Source of the DNA: Zoogloeaceae bacterium
Lineage (GTDB): Bacteria; Pseudomonadota; Gammaproteobacteria; Burkholderiales; Rhodocyclaceae
DNA: 13,888 nucleotides
Assembly: GCA_031273145.1 (NCBI GenBank)
Contig: JAISSL010000177.1
Coordinates: forward strand, 1 to 13,888
Direction of reading: 5' to 3'
This document shows, piece by piece, positions 6,555 through 13,603 of this stretch. The position numbers were made by a program, and so were the translations under genes. The notes under the pieces are model-generated. The model saw only the letters and a list, made by a program, of their open reading frames with translations, was not told where the DNA came from and ran no database searches. Numbering within the stretch: position 1 is the stretch's first letter; each line of letters starts with the position of its first letter.

Positions 6555-8057
6555 ATGGCGCAAGAATCCTTCCTGCAATCCATTGGCGCTTCGGTTTTTT
6601 GGAAAACCATGGATAAGTCAGCAGCCTTTATCAAGCACATTGTGATTGCCGCGACGCTTGGCTTGAGCGCCCAGCTTGATGTGTTTTACATGGTCGTGGC
6701 GCTGCTGGGCGTATTTGTCTTTTCATGGGCGGGCTTGTTTGATGTGATAACGGTTCCAGATATGGTCAAGGCGTGGAATGAGAACCGGAAGGAAGAATTC
6801 AGGCAAATTGCTTCGGGGCAGTTTGTTTTTTCCCTGTTGCTCTCGGTTTTGCTTGCGGTCATCCTCTACCTGGCAAGCGCCGGCGTAGCGGAGGTAGCAA
6901 TCGGCTTTGATCAGGAGAGAAAGGGGTTGCTGGCGGAGGCAATCCCGTGGCTTTTGCCGGTTATTCTGTTGTATATCCCAATGCGTGCCATGGGTGCGGC
7001 GTTACGCGCCATTCGGAATTTTTCGTCACAGTATCGTTCTGAATTTCTGATTACCTTGTCCATCTTGGGCTGCGTTCTTGGCTTTCGGGAGAATGAGCAT
7101 GTGTTGCTCTGGTCGTACAGTGTGGGCGTTGTCGTAGCCTTTCTGTTTCTGTTGGTGTTTGCGCGCCCCTATGTTTTTCCGTTCTGCAATCCGTTTTCTG
7201 TATTCATCCGGCGGGCGTTTCAGTTGGCACCCGGCCTTTTGGTGCTGCAAGGCATAAGTTATGTGCTGGTGCTCACCGACCGGATTTTTGTTTCCTTTCT
7301 TCCGGTGGGGGATGTATCCGCGCTGGCCTATGGGATGGTGTTGCCGGCGCTGTTGCCGGGTTTGCTGGCATTGAACAGCAGTGGCGCGTTTATTACCGCC
7401 ATTGCGGAGCAAAATGATCGTGCCGTCGTGTCGGATCGCTTGAACGACATCATCTCGCTCACGATTTATGTGGGGCTGGCTGGAACCGCGTTCATGCTCA
7501 TGGCAGGCCACGCCATGATCCAGCTCGTGTTTGAGCGGGGCGTATTTTCTGCGGGCAATACCGCAAGTGTTGTGCTGGCGCTTTCGGCCTATGCCTGGGC
7601 TGTTGTGCCAATGCTTTTGATTATGCCTTTGGAGCAGGTGTTCCAGGTGGAGCGGAAGATCGGGTCTATGGTGCGTCGCGCTGTATTTGGGGTGGTAGTT
7701 AATATCGTTTTGAGTGCCTGGTTTTTGTTTGGACTGGGCTGGGGCGTCTATGGCGTGGCGCTGGCGACTTCAATCAGTTACTGGGCTATGCTGCTGGCAG
7801 GCTTGCGCGGTCTGGAATACCTGGGGTATAATATTGAAAAACGACGGCATCTTCGCTGGATTGGCTGGAATGCGCTGACGTTGCTGTTGGCCTGTGGCGC
7901 TTTTACTGCCCTGAAGTCCCTGCTGGAATCCAGTATCTTGACCTTGCTTGTTGCGATATTGGTGTTTGCAGGGGCGATGTTGCTGGCAAGTTTGTCCTGT
8001 CGCGGACGTGAACAGGATTTGATTCAATCAACGATCAGGCGCTGCCTGCCACGATGA
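6555..8057 (+). CDS. MurJ/MVF-like polysaccharide flippase
   Basis: A 500-residue polytopic membrane protein of the MOP exporter superfamily, related to MurJ (MviN). About 12-14 hydrophobic segments run through the chain. The motif LVFERGVFSAGNT (about residues 323-335) resembles the MurJ segment before transmembrane helix 9, and a V-DRIFVSFLPVGDVSALAYG stretch (about 236-255) also fits. In this setting it most likely flips lipid-linked glycan repeat units across the inner membrane, the Wzx role, rather than being the essential lipid II flippase. It starts 27 bp after tviB without a strong ribosome site. Wzx and MurJ-like proteins are too diverged for a substrate call. Confidence 0.85.
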   Translation: MAQESFLQSIGASVFWKTMDKSAAFIKHIVIAATLGLSAQLDVFYMVVALLGVFVFSWAGLFDVITVPDMVKAWNENRKEEFRQIASGQFVFSLLLSVLLAVILYLASAGVAEVAIGFDQERKGLLAEAIPWLLPVILLYIPMRAMGAALRAIRNFSSQYRSEFLITLSILGCVLGFRENEHVLLWSYSVGVVVAFLFLLVFARPYVFPFCNPFSVFIRRAFQLAPGLLVLQGISYVLVLTDRIFVSFLPVGDVSALAYGMVLPALLPGLLALNSSGAFITAIAEQNDRAVVSDRLNDIISLTIYVGLAGTAFMLMAGHAMIQLVFERGVFSAGNTASVVLALSAYAWAVVPMLLIMPLEQVFQVERKIGSMVRRAVFGVVVNIVLSAWFLFGLGWGVYGVALATSISYWAMLLAGLRGLEYLGYNIEKRRHLRWIGWNALTLLLACGAFTALKSLLESSILTLLVAILVFAGAMLLASLSCRGREQDLIQSTIRRCLPR

Positions 8058-8168
8058 GGTTTTTCATGAATAAGTTTGCAATGAGACTCAGGATTTTGCA
8101 GCGAAGGCTACCCGCGCAGGTTGCAAGGCATGAGTGCGGAGCATTTAATTGCGGACATGGAGTATGGC

Positions 8169-8972
8169 ATGAATGTGCTTAGAAAAATTAGAACACTGGT
8201 GACACACCCTTCGCCATTCAGACTCATGACTGCAAGATTCGGGTCAAAACTTGGTTTTCACCTGGTCGCGGATTTTTTTGGGATTCAAATCAGACTTGGA
8301 AGATCGGGGCTATCTCAAGCTATTTATGCTGATGGTGGAGGCAAGTGGTCTGCGGATGCTTTGTTTTTAAATGCAAACCTCTCACCGGGCGATGTATATG
8401 TGGATGTGGGTGCCAATATTGGTACCTTGGCGTGCTTGGCAGCAAAGAGAATTGGCGAGCAGGGCATTTGTGTTGCTTTCGAGCCACATCCAAAAACGTA
8501 CAGCGAACTTGTGACGAATGTCCATTTAAATAAATTAAACGTCATAGCCTTGATGCTTGCCATGGGGGGGGGGGGAGAGTTTGTGAATTTTACTGATCTG
8601 CGAGAGGATGATCAAAATCATGTGACTCCTGCACAGGAGGGAGAGGTGATATCTGTCTATATGTCCTCTTTGGATGAAATTTTGCCTGGAATATTAGGTG
8701 AAAGACGAATTCGTCTGCTGAAAATTGATACAGAAGGATTTGAATTTTTTGTGCTGAAGGGTGCTGCAAAAATCATCCGTAGAGTTGATATGATTTATTT
8801 TGAGATTTCCGACAGCATGTTGCAGAGCAATGGAATTTCGTCTTTTGAATTATTGGATTTTTTGCGAACTCACGGGTTCACTGTCAAATATCCGAATGGA
8901 GAAATTTTGCCTGATTATAGTAAATTGCAATTTGCGGAGACTCAAAATTTGCTTGCAGTTGCAGGAAAATAA
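8169..8972 (+). CDS. FkbM-family methyltransferase with in-frame poly-G tract
   Basis: A 267-residue S-adenosylmethionine-dependent methyltransferase of the FkbM family, often found in glycan loci where members O-methylate sugars. The SAM-binding loop is VDVGANIG (residues 78-85), followed by AFEPHPKTYSEL. The family's C-terminal signature LLKIDTEGFEFFVLKGA is present. Residues 133-136 are glycines encoded by a run of 12 G (8564-8575) in the region where relatives have a variable loop. The ATG at 8169 is chosen because GGAG lies 6 nt upstream; in-frame starts at 8130 (ATG) and 8121 (TTG) are possible. The gene is visibly richer in A+T than tviB or the hydrogenase genes, suggesting separate ancestry. 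The acceptor sugar is unknown. Confidence 0.88.
   Translation: MNVLRKIRTLVTHPSPFRLMTARFGSKLGFHLVADFFGIQIRLGRSGLSQAIYADGGGKWSADALFLNANLSPGDVYVDVGANIGTLACLAAKRIGEQGICVAFEPHPKTYSELVTNVHLNKLNVIALMLAMGGGGEFVNFTDLREDDQNHVTPAQEGEVISVYMSSLDEILPGILGERRIRLLKIDTEGFEFFVLKGAAKIIRRVDMIYFEISDSMLQSNGISSFELLDFLRTHGFTVKYPNGEILPDYSKLQFAETQNLLAVAGK
8564..8575 (+). repeat. G12 homopolymer in the methyltransferase gene
   Basis: Twelve consecutive G follow CAT in the coding strand. With 12 G the frame is open to the family's C-terminal motif. With 11 G translation meets TGA within four codons after the tract (GAG AGT TTG TGA). With 13 G it meets TGA within seven (AGA GTT TGT GAA TTT TAC TGA). Runs this long are prone to slipped-strand mispairing and are used as on/off switches in surface-antigen genes of several pathogens. 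Confidence 0.9.
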
Positions 8973-8973
8973 T

Positions 8974-10143
8974 ATGACTGTGGCCAATCAACCTCTGGTT
9001 TCGGTGGTCGTTCCGGTTTACGGCACGGCCTCCTTTCTCCCTGCCTGCCTGGATTCACTTCTGGCTCAGACCTTGACGGATATAGAAATCATAACCGTCA
9101 ACGACGCTTCTCCCGATGAGTCGCAGGCGATTATCGAGCGTTATGTAAGCCAGGATGCCAGGGTGAAGCCGCTTATCAATCACGAAAACCAGCAAAGTTA
9201 TGAAACTCGTAGGCGCGGCTTTGCCGCCGCAACGGGACTTTATATCGCCACATGCGATTCAGATGACTGTCTACCCCTGACAGCGTTGGAAGCCTTATAT
9301 AAAACTGCCCAAAAAACCGGGGCTGATCTGGTGCATGGTCAAATGCGTGAATTTGTGGCGGGAAAAAGTTTGATCTCTGCTCCTCATTCTTCGTCTTTTT
9401 TGGCAAGCGATGGACGCTCTTATATCCTCTCTTTTTTACGCTTCTGTCGCGGTTGGAGTGCCTGTGGCAAGCTGTATCATAGGCAAGTCGTTGAGAGAGC
9501 GTTGGAATCGTTACCAATCGTTCGCGGTTTGCATATAAGCGATGATTTGCTTACTTCATATTTTTTCGGTCTTGCCACCCAAAAATATGCGCGCCTTGCA
9601 GAGGATGTTTATCATTATCGTGCCCCATCGATAAGTTATTTCGCAATGCCCGAAAGAAGCTTGACTTATATCTCTGATGCTTTTACTGTCTTTGCCATTC
9701 TGAAAGACCATATTAGTCAAAACAGCGGCAACGAAGAATATGCCTACTGGCTACGCTTGCTCATTCGACGGTTTATTATCAGTCTCTTTAAAGATTTACC
9801 AGATTCTGTTCCGGTTGCTCAGGCTTCTGAAATTATTTCAGAAAAACTGGGCGCTGAATATCTGGCAAACCTCTATGCTGGTACGTCATCTTCATTCGTA
9901 TCGGATAGATCTTCTCCAGCGAACTACAGCGCCATCCTGTTGCGAATCTTTTTCTATTTTCCCGGTCGCTTTTCTTCGACTGGGCGCAGCAGCATTTTTA
10001 GCGCATTGCGAATCACCGCATATGAGTTTCTCCTATACGTCAAATATTTTGTCTCATTGAACAATACTCGTGGTTGGGGATATGTCTTCGGCAAGATTCT
10101 GAAGCCTTTTCAAAGTAGGCTCAATCGACTTATTAGGAAATAG
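8974..10143 (+). CDS. Family-2 glycosyltransferase, tandem copy A
   Basis: A 389-residue GT2 (GT-A fold) glycosyltransferase. The N-terminal catalytic domain starts at VSVVVPVYGTASFLPACLDSLL, with the nucleotide-sugar site at VNDASPDES (residues 42-50) and the metal-binding DSD at 95-97 (CDSDD). The remaining ~150 residues are a less conserved C-terminal region of unknown role, with no clear membrane helix. The ATG at 8974 directly follows the methyltransferase stop, with AGGA about 8 nt upstream inside that gene. It would transfer a sugar from a nucleotide donor to a lipid-linked glycan at the inner face of the membrane; donor and linkage are unknown. Its neighbour at 10146 is a paralogue that clearly arose by tandem duplication. 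Confidence 0.92.
   Translation: MTVANQPLVSVVVPVYGTASFLPACLDSLLAQTLTDIEIITVNDASPDESQAIIERYVSQDARVKPLINHENQQSYETRRRGFAAATGLYIATCDSDDCLPLTALEALYKTAQKTGADLVHGQMREFVAGKSLISAPHSSSFLASDGRSYILSFLRFCRGWSACGKLYHRQVVERALESLPIVRGLHISDDLLTSYFFGLATQKYARLAEDVYHYRAPSISYFAMPERSLTYISDAFTVFAILKDHISQNSGNEEYAYWLRLLIRRFIISLFKDLPDSVPVAQASEIISEKLGAEYLANLYAGTSSSFVSDRSSPANYSAILLRIFFYFPGRFSSTGRSSIFSALRITAYEFLLYVKYFVSLNNTRGWGYVFGKILKPFQSRLNRLIRK
9295..9482 (+). repeat. Near-identical patch shared by the tandem glycosyltransferases
   Basis: This 188-bp segment matches 10467-10654 with only 3 differences by hand alignment. The preceding 312 bp of the two genes (8983-9294 against 10155-10466) show about 40 differences, and the sequence after 9482 is more diverged still. 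The sharp boundaries suggest recent gene conversion between the copies. Confidence 0.85.
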
Positions 10144-10145
10144 TC

Positions 10146-11291
10146 ATGTCGGTGACCAATCAGCCTCTGGTTTCGGTTGTCGTTCCGGTTTACGGTACGG
10201 CCTCCTTTCTCCCTGCCTGTCTGGATTCACTTTTGGGTCAAACCTTGGCGGACATAGAGATCATAACCGTCAACGACGCTTCTCCTGATGAATCGCAGGC
10301 AATCATTGAACGCTATGCCAGTCAGGATGCCAGGGTGAAGCTGCTTATCAATCATGAAAACCAGAATGCTTATGAAACCCGGCGGCGTGGATTTGCCGCT
10401 GCGTCCGGCCTTTATATAGCCACATGCGATTCAGATGACAGTCTACCACTGACAGCTTTGGAAGCGTTATATAAAACTGCCCAAAAAACCGGGGCTGATC
10501 TGGTGCATGGTCAAATGCGTGAATTTGTGGCAGGAAAAAATTTGATCTCTGCTCCTCATTCTTCGTCTTTTTTGGCAAGCGATGGACGCTCTTATATCCT
10601 CTCTTTTTTACGCTTCTGCCGCGGTTGGAGTGCCTGTGGCAAGCTGTATCATAGACGAGTGGTTGAAAAAGCTCTGAAATCGTTACCAGTCGGACTGCAC
10701 CTGCATGTTTTGGATGATTTGCTTTATGCCTATTTTCTTGGTCTTGCCACCCAAAAATATGCGCCTCTTTCAGAGGTTGTTTATCACTATCGCGTTGCGC
10801 ACGGTAATTTTTTTTCGATACCAGAAAGATGTCTGACCAATATCGCCGATGCTTTTGCTGTTTTTGCCATCCTGAAAGATCATATAGCCCAGAACAGCGC
10901 CAACGCAGGGTATGACTTTTGGTTGCGTTTGCTCATCCGACAACATATTGTCAAGGTCTTTGCGTATCTGCCGGGTTCTGTAGATGCTGCTTTGGCGCGT
11001 GAAATTATTTCAGAAAAGTTGGGCGCTGAATATCTGGCGAGTCTCTATGCGGACAGGCCATCTCCATTTTCGGCAGATAAATCGCCTACGACGCACAGCT
11101 ACGCCTTCCAACCTCGGAGTTTTTTCTCTCTTGTCAATCGCTTTTTTTCAAGGCGTGATCGCGGTATCCCCTTAAAAAGTGGAATATATGAGTTTTTCAT
11201 ATGCGTCAGATATTTAATTTCTCTGTTTGGGAATCGCGGTTGTAGACATGCCATCGAGAAAGTAGTAAAATTATTGAAATCTTCTTCCTGA
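10146..11291 (+). CDS. Family-2 glycosyltransferase, tandem copy B
   Basis: A 381-residue paralogue of the preceding gene, starting 2 nt after its stop with AGGA about 7 nt before the ATG. It has the same GT-A signatures: VPVYGTASFLPACLDSLL, VNDASPDES and CDSDD. The first ~170 residues differ from copy A at only a few positions. The region after GKLYHR (about residues 171 onward), which usually shapes acceptor choice, has diverged, for example HVLDDLLYAYFLG against HISDDLLTSYFFG, and the last 70 residues are largely different. The likely meaning is two transferases with related donors but different acceptors, acting at successive steps. This is inference; redundancy is also possible. Confidence 0.92.
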   Translation: MSVTNQPLVSVVVPVYGTASFLPACLDSLLGQTLADIEIITVNDASPDESQAIIERYASQDARVKLLINHENQNAYETRRRGFAAASGLYIATCDSDDSLPLTALEALYKTAQKTGADLVHGQMREFVAGKNLISAPHSSSFLASDGRSYILSFLRFCRGWSACGKLYHRRVVEKALKSLPVGLHLHVLDDLLYAYFLGLATQKYAPLSEVVYHYRVAHGNFFSIPERCLTNIADAFAVFAILKDHIAQNSANAGYDFWLRLLIRQHIVKVFAYLPGSVDAALAREIISEKLGAEYLASLYADRPSPFSADKSPTTHSYAFQPRSFFSLVNRFFSRRDRGIPLKSGIYEFFICVRYLISLFGNRGCRHAIEKVVKLLKSSS

Positions 11292-11327
11292 ATCTTTCAA
11301 CCATATTGTCATGAAATTTATGGTCAT

Positions 11328-11357
11328 TTGTCAAGATAAACAAGGAAGGGGTTTAAT
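11328..11357 (+). promoter_or_regulatory. Possible internal promoter before the third glycosyltransferase
   Basis: TTGTCA (11328-11333, 5/6) and TTTAAT (11352-11357, 5/6) are separated by 18 nt in the 147-bp gap after copy B. A transcript would start near 11364, about 75 nt before the next gene. The same gap contains a 23-codon frame (11311-11382) with no recognisable product, which I do not annotate. Confidence 0.4.
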
Positions 11358-11438
11358 GCCAGATATTCACTGGAGCGCATAGTACATTGCTCGCTCACAA
11401 ACCCATTTTTATCGAATCGTTTCCTGAAGACGGTAGCC

Positions 11439-12395
11439 ATGCCCAACAGATGCCCGGATAATGTCAGCGTTGCCCTGCCCAAAGTAGCCATCCTGCTTTG
11501 CACCTACAATGGTCAACGTTACCTTGCGGAACAACTGGATTCCTATGCGGCGCAAACCCACGCCAATTGGGAAGTCTGGGCGTCCGACGATGGTTCTGAA
11601 GATGATACGCTTGCGATTCTTTCTGCCTATCAACAGAAATGGGCAACGGGGCGTCTTTCCATCCATTCCGGGCCTGCCAGGGGTTTTGTAGCTAATTTTC
11701 TCTCGCTGACATGCAAGGCCGAAATTGACGCAGATTATTACGCATTTTCGGATCAGGACGATATTTGGGAAGCAGATAAACTAGAACGTGCCGTGGCGTG
11801 GCTGAATTCTATCCCGCAGACTACCCCCGCCCTGTACTCCTCACGCACCCGGCTGGTGGATGCAGAGAACCATGAAATCGGCTTGTCACCACGCTTTTCC
11901 AGGCCGCAAGGCTTTGCCAATGCCCTGGTGCAGAGCATCGGCGGCGGCAACACCCTGGTTTTCAACAACTCTGCGCGAGAACTGTTGCGCGAAGCGGGAG
12001 AAAATATTTCTGTCGCCAGCCACGACTGGTGGGCTTACATGGTGATTACGGGTTGTGGTGGCAAGGTCTTCTACGATAGTACGCCGACACTGCGTTATCG
12101 CCAACACGGCAGTAACCTGGCTGGAATGAATATCACCTGGAGCGCTCGTTTCAAACGCATCCGGCAACTCTGGCAAGGTCTGTTTCGCAACTGGAATGAC
12201 AGCAATATTGCGGCCTTACGCAAATTGCAGGACAAGCTCACGCCAGAAAATTGTGCCATTTTGGAGCGTTTCGCCAGGGCGCGGCAGATGAGCCTGATTC
12301 CACGCCTCATCCACCTTAAACGCAGTGGAATTTACCGTCAGACTCTTCTGGGCAACCTTGGCCTGATCGCCGCCGCAATTTTCGGGAAAATATAA
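11439..12395 (+). CDS. Family-2 glycosyltransferase, rhamnosyltransferase-like
   Basis: A 318-residue GT2 protein of the group that includes many dTDP-rhamnosyltransferases of O-antigen and capsule loci. The catalytic domain begins at KVAILLCTYNGQRYLAEQLDS (residues 15-35), with SDDGSEDDT at 49-57 and the distinctive FSDQDDIW at 103-110. SHDWW and the YRQHGSN segment further on are also typical of the group. It is not a close copy of the two tandem transferases upstream. The ribosome site is weak and the 147-bp gap may hold its own promoter. Rhamnose as the donor sugar is a family-level guess. The C-terminus may be altered: an open frame shifted by one base continues beyond the stop. Confidence 0.9.
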   Translation: MPNRCPDNVSVALPKVAILLCTYNGQRYLAEQLDSYAAQTHANWEVWASDDGSEDDTLAILSAYQQKWATGRLSIHSGPARGFVANFLSLTCKAEIDADYYAFSDQDDIWEADKLERAVAWLNSIPQTTPALYSSRTRLVDAENHEIGLSPRFSRPQGFANALVQSIGGGNTLVFNNSARELLREAGENISVASHDWWAYMVITGCGGKVFYDSTPTLRYRQHGSNLAGMNITWSARFKRIRQLWQGLFRNWNDSNIAALRKLQDKLTPENCAILERFARARQMSLIPRLIHLKRSGIYRQTLLGNLGLIAAAIFGKI

Positions 12396-12528
12396 CCGAC
12401 TGTTGCAAAACTCTCCCACCTACCCGACGCCCTGGCGAACACAATGGCGCAATTATCTTGAGATATACCGGGAACTCTTGGCGAAAAAGGAAAAACCTTG
12501 CCATTTGCAGGGCATCCTTGCCATCTAA
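12396..12528 (+). other. Open stretch after the glycosyltransferase, possible frameshifted tail
   Basis: Beyond the stop at 12393-12395, the frame entered by losing one A from the AAAA run at 12387-12390 stays open for about 46 codons to TAA at 12526-12528. Its product has a protein-like look (WRTQWRNYLEIYRELLAKKE in the middle). It may be the original C-terminus of the glycosyltransferase, a remnant of another gene, or chance. I recognise no family. No start codon or ribosome site supports it as a separate gene. Confidence 0.3.
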
Positions 12529-12534
12529 AACACC

Positions 12535-12624
12535 TTGTAGTGGACGCAACCTCTGTCCCTTCAGAAGTCTGGATTCCCGCCTTCGCGGGAATGACGAGTG
12601 AGAGGACGCAATCTGCGTCCCGCC
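12535..12624. repeat. Hairpin-rich direct repeat, left copy
   Basis: About 80 of 90 bases match the right copy at 13501-13590, without gaps. It contains the palindrome ATTCCC-GCCTTCGC-GGGAAT (12573-12592), which fits the ATTCCC-N8-GGGAAT pattern of the Neisseria dRS3 repeat, and a second hairpin GGACGCA/TGCGTCC (12604-12620). It is noncoding and probably folds in RNA or single-stranded DNA. Confidence 0.85.
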
Positions 12625-12657
12625 AAAAGTGTACGCAACCGAAATAGAAACCGCTCT

Positions 12658-12689
12658 AACTGTTACCGGTTTTCAATCTCTCCGGTTTT
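12658..12689. repeat. 32-bp inverted repeat, left arm of the vapBC cassette
   Basis: This arm matches the reverse complement of 13395-13426 at 30 of 32 positions; the outer 22 bp (12658-12679 with 13405-13426) are perfect. The two arms enclose only vapC, vapB and their control region. No target-site duplication is evident just outside the arms. Confidence 0.85.
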
Positions 12690-12710
12690 CTGTAATGCAA
12701 AAGAAGCGTC

Positions 12711-13115
12711 TCATAATGACCAGATGCGAAGCGGACAATGTTTGGCGGCATAGGTGAAGTCCTTGTCCGTCGTGAGCAACATCATCTCGTGTCGAATGCA
12801 GAGTTGGGCAAGCAGCGCATCAACAGTGCCAATCTGAACACCCGCGCGACGACAAGCGTTGCGGAGGATTGCTGCGTTGATGTGGTCATCCCGATCCGGC
12901 AAAAGCAAAGGCAATGCAGAAAATCGCTCAACTATCTGAGCCTGCGCCCTGGAACCGGAAAAGCCTTGCAGAAGTTCCTGCAAAATCAGCCCGGTCGTAA
13001 CAACCACCTCGGAACCGAACAAGGCATCCTTCAGATATTGCACCTCCGGTTCAGACGCTTGCGCGTCACGGCGGAGCGCCAACGACCAAACGCTGGTATC
13101 AACGAGCAGGGTCAT
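12711..13115 (-). CDS. vapC: VapC-type PIN-domain toxin
   Basis: A 134-residue PIN-domain endoribonuclease, the usual size for VapC. The four acidic metal-binding positions are visible: Asp6 (LLVDTSVW), Glu47 (LQELLQG), Asp99 (GTVDALLAQL) and Asp117 (TTDKDF). VapC toxins block translation by cutting specific RNAs, often initiator tRNA or the 23S rRNA sarcin-ricin loop; the target here is unknown. Its ATG overlaps the vapB stop as ATGA (13112-13115), so translation is coupled. The stop at 12711 lies 22 bp inside the left inverted repeat. All catalytic residues are present, so the toxin should be functional. Confidence 0.94.
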   Translation of the reverse strand: MTLLVDTSVWSLALRRDAQASEPEVQYLKDALFGSEVVVTTGLILQELLQGFSGSRAQAQIVERFSALPLLLPDRDDHINAAILRNACRRAGVQIGTVDALLAQLCIRHEMMLLTTDKDFTYAAKHCPLRIWSL

Positions 13116-13315
13116 TTGCGGCGCAACCGTTCTGCCTTATAGTCGAACGAGGCATCCCACTCCAGCTTCCCGAGCAGATCCACCACGCGACGCTGTTCCC
13201 GGCGCGCAATGAACTCTTGCAAAGCCCTGGTGACGGTTGCCCTTTTCGTGCGCTCGCCGCTGACTTGAACCGCCCGTTCAAGAAGATTTGGATCAATTGC
13301 CAGATTGATAGCCAT
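13112..13315 (-). CDS. vapB: VapB-type antitoxin
   Basis: A 67-residue antitoxin. The N-terminal segment MAINLAIDPNLLERAVQVSG fits a short DNA-binding strand-helix domain of the VapB kind, and the tail LLGKLEWDASFDYKAERLRR resembles the toxin-binding end of VapB proteins (aromatic and acidic residues followed by arginines). The ATG at 13315 is chosen because a perfect AAGGAG sits 6 nt before it; an upstream in-frame ATG at 13351 lies within the promoter region. It binds and inhibits VapC and with it represses the shared promoter, as is known for the family. Confidence 0.92.
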   Translation of the reverse strand: MAINLAIDPNLLERAVQVSGERTKRATVTRALQEFIARREQRRVVDLLGKLEWDASFDYKAERLRRK

Positions 13316-13334
13316 GTGTAACTCCTTGTGCGTG

Positions 13335-13382
13335 ATTCTACGCTTGCACACAAAGTTAGCACAAGTCTAACTATGCACACAA
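13335..13382 (-). promoter_or_regulatory. Promoter and candidate operator of vapBC
   Basis: On the minus strand TAGAAT (13340-13335) is a good -10 box, 20 nt before the vapB start; TTGTGC 18 nt upstream is a poor -35. Next to it is the inverted repeat AGTTAG-N7-CTAACT (13354-13372), bracketed by two direct copies of TGCACACAA (13345-13353 and 13374-13382, plus-strand reading). This arrangement is what a VapBC autoregulatory operator would look like. Confidence 0.5.
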
Positions 13383-13394
13383 CTTTAAAACCCA

Positions 13395-13426
13395 AAAACC
13401 GAACAGATTGAAAACCGGTAACAGTT
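13395..13426. repeat. 32-bp inverted repeat, right arm of the vapBC cassette
   Basis: Partner of the arm at 12658-12689. It begins about 80 bp upstream of the vapB start codon, beyond the promoter and operator, so the arms enclose a complete and self-contained toxin-antitoxin unit of 769 bp. Confidence 0.85.
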
Positions 13427-13500
13427 CTTGCGGACGGCAGGTCTTGCAGACGGTATCCGCCGCCCCTACGGGCAGTTATGGGCACTTCGCATTGAAACAT

Positions 13501-13590
13501 TTGTAGGGGACGCAACCTGCGTCCCGTTACAGGTCTGGATTCCCGCCTTCGCGGGAATGACGAGTGAGAGGACGCAACCTCTGTCCCGCC
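13501..13590. repeat. Hairpin-rich direct repeat, right copy
   Basis: Counterpart of 12535-12624. It holds the same ATTCCC-N8-GGGAAT palindrome (13539-13558) and a perfect 8-bp hairpin GGGACGCA/TGCGTCCC with a 3-nt loop (13507-13525). The two copies lie 966 bp apart in the same orientation, one on each side of the vapBC cassette. The 74 bp between the cassette and this copy (13427-13500) show no gene. Confidence 0.85.
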
Positions 13591-13603
13591 ACCCACCCCG
13601 AAG

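Noticed and set aside
8054..8182. A 42-residue frame overlapping the flippase stop and the methyltransferase start
   Set aside because: It is short, without a recognisable domain, and shifted from the methyltransferase; more likely chance.
11311..11382. A 23-codon frame in the gap before the third glycosyltransferase
   Set aside because: No ribosome site for its first ATG and no recognisable product; the gap is better explained as a promoter region.
12535..13590. Spaced repeats considered as a CRISPR array
   Set aside because: There are only two copies, 966 bp apart, imperfectly matched and with genes in between.
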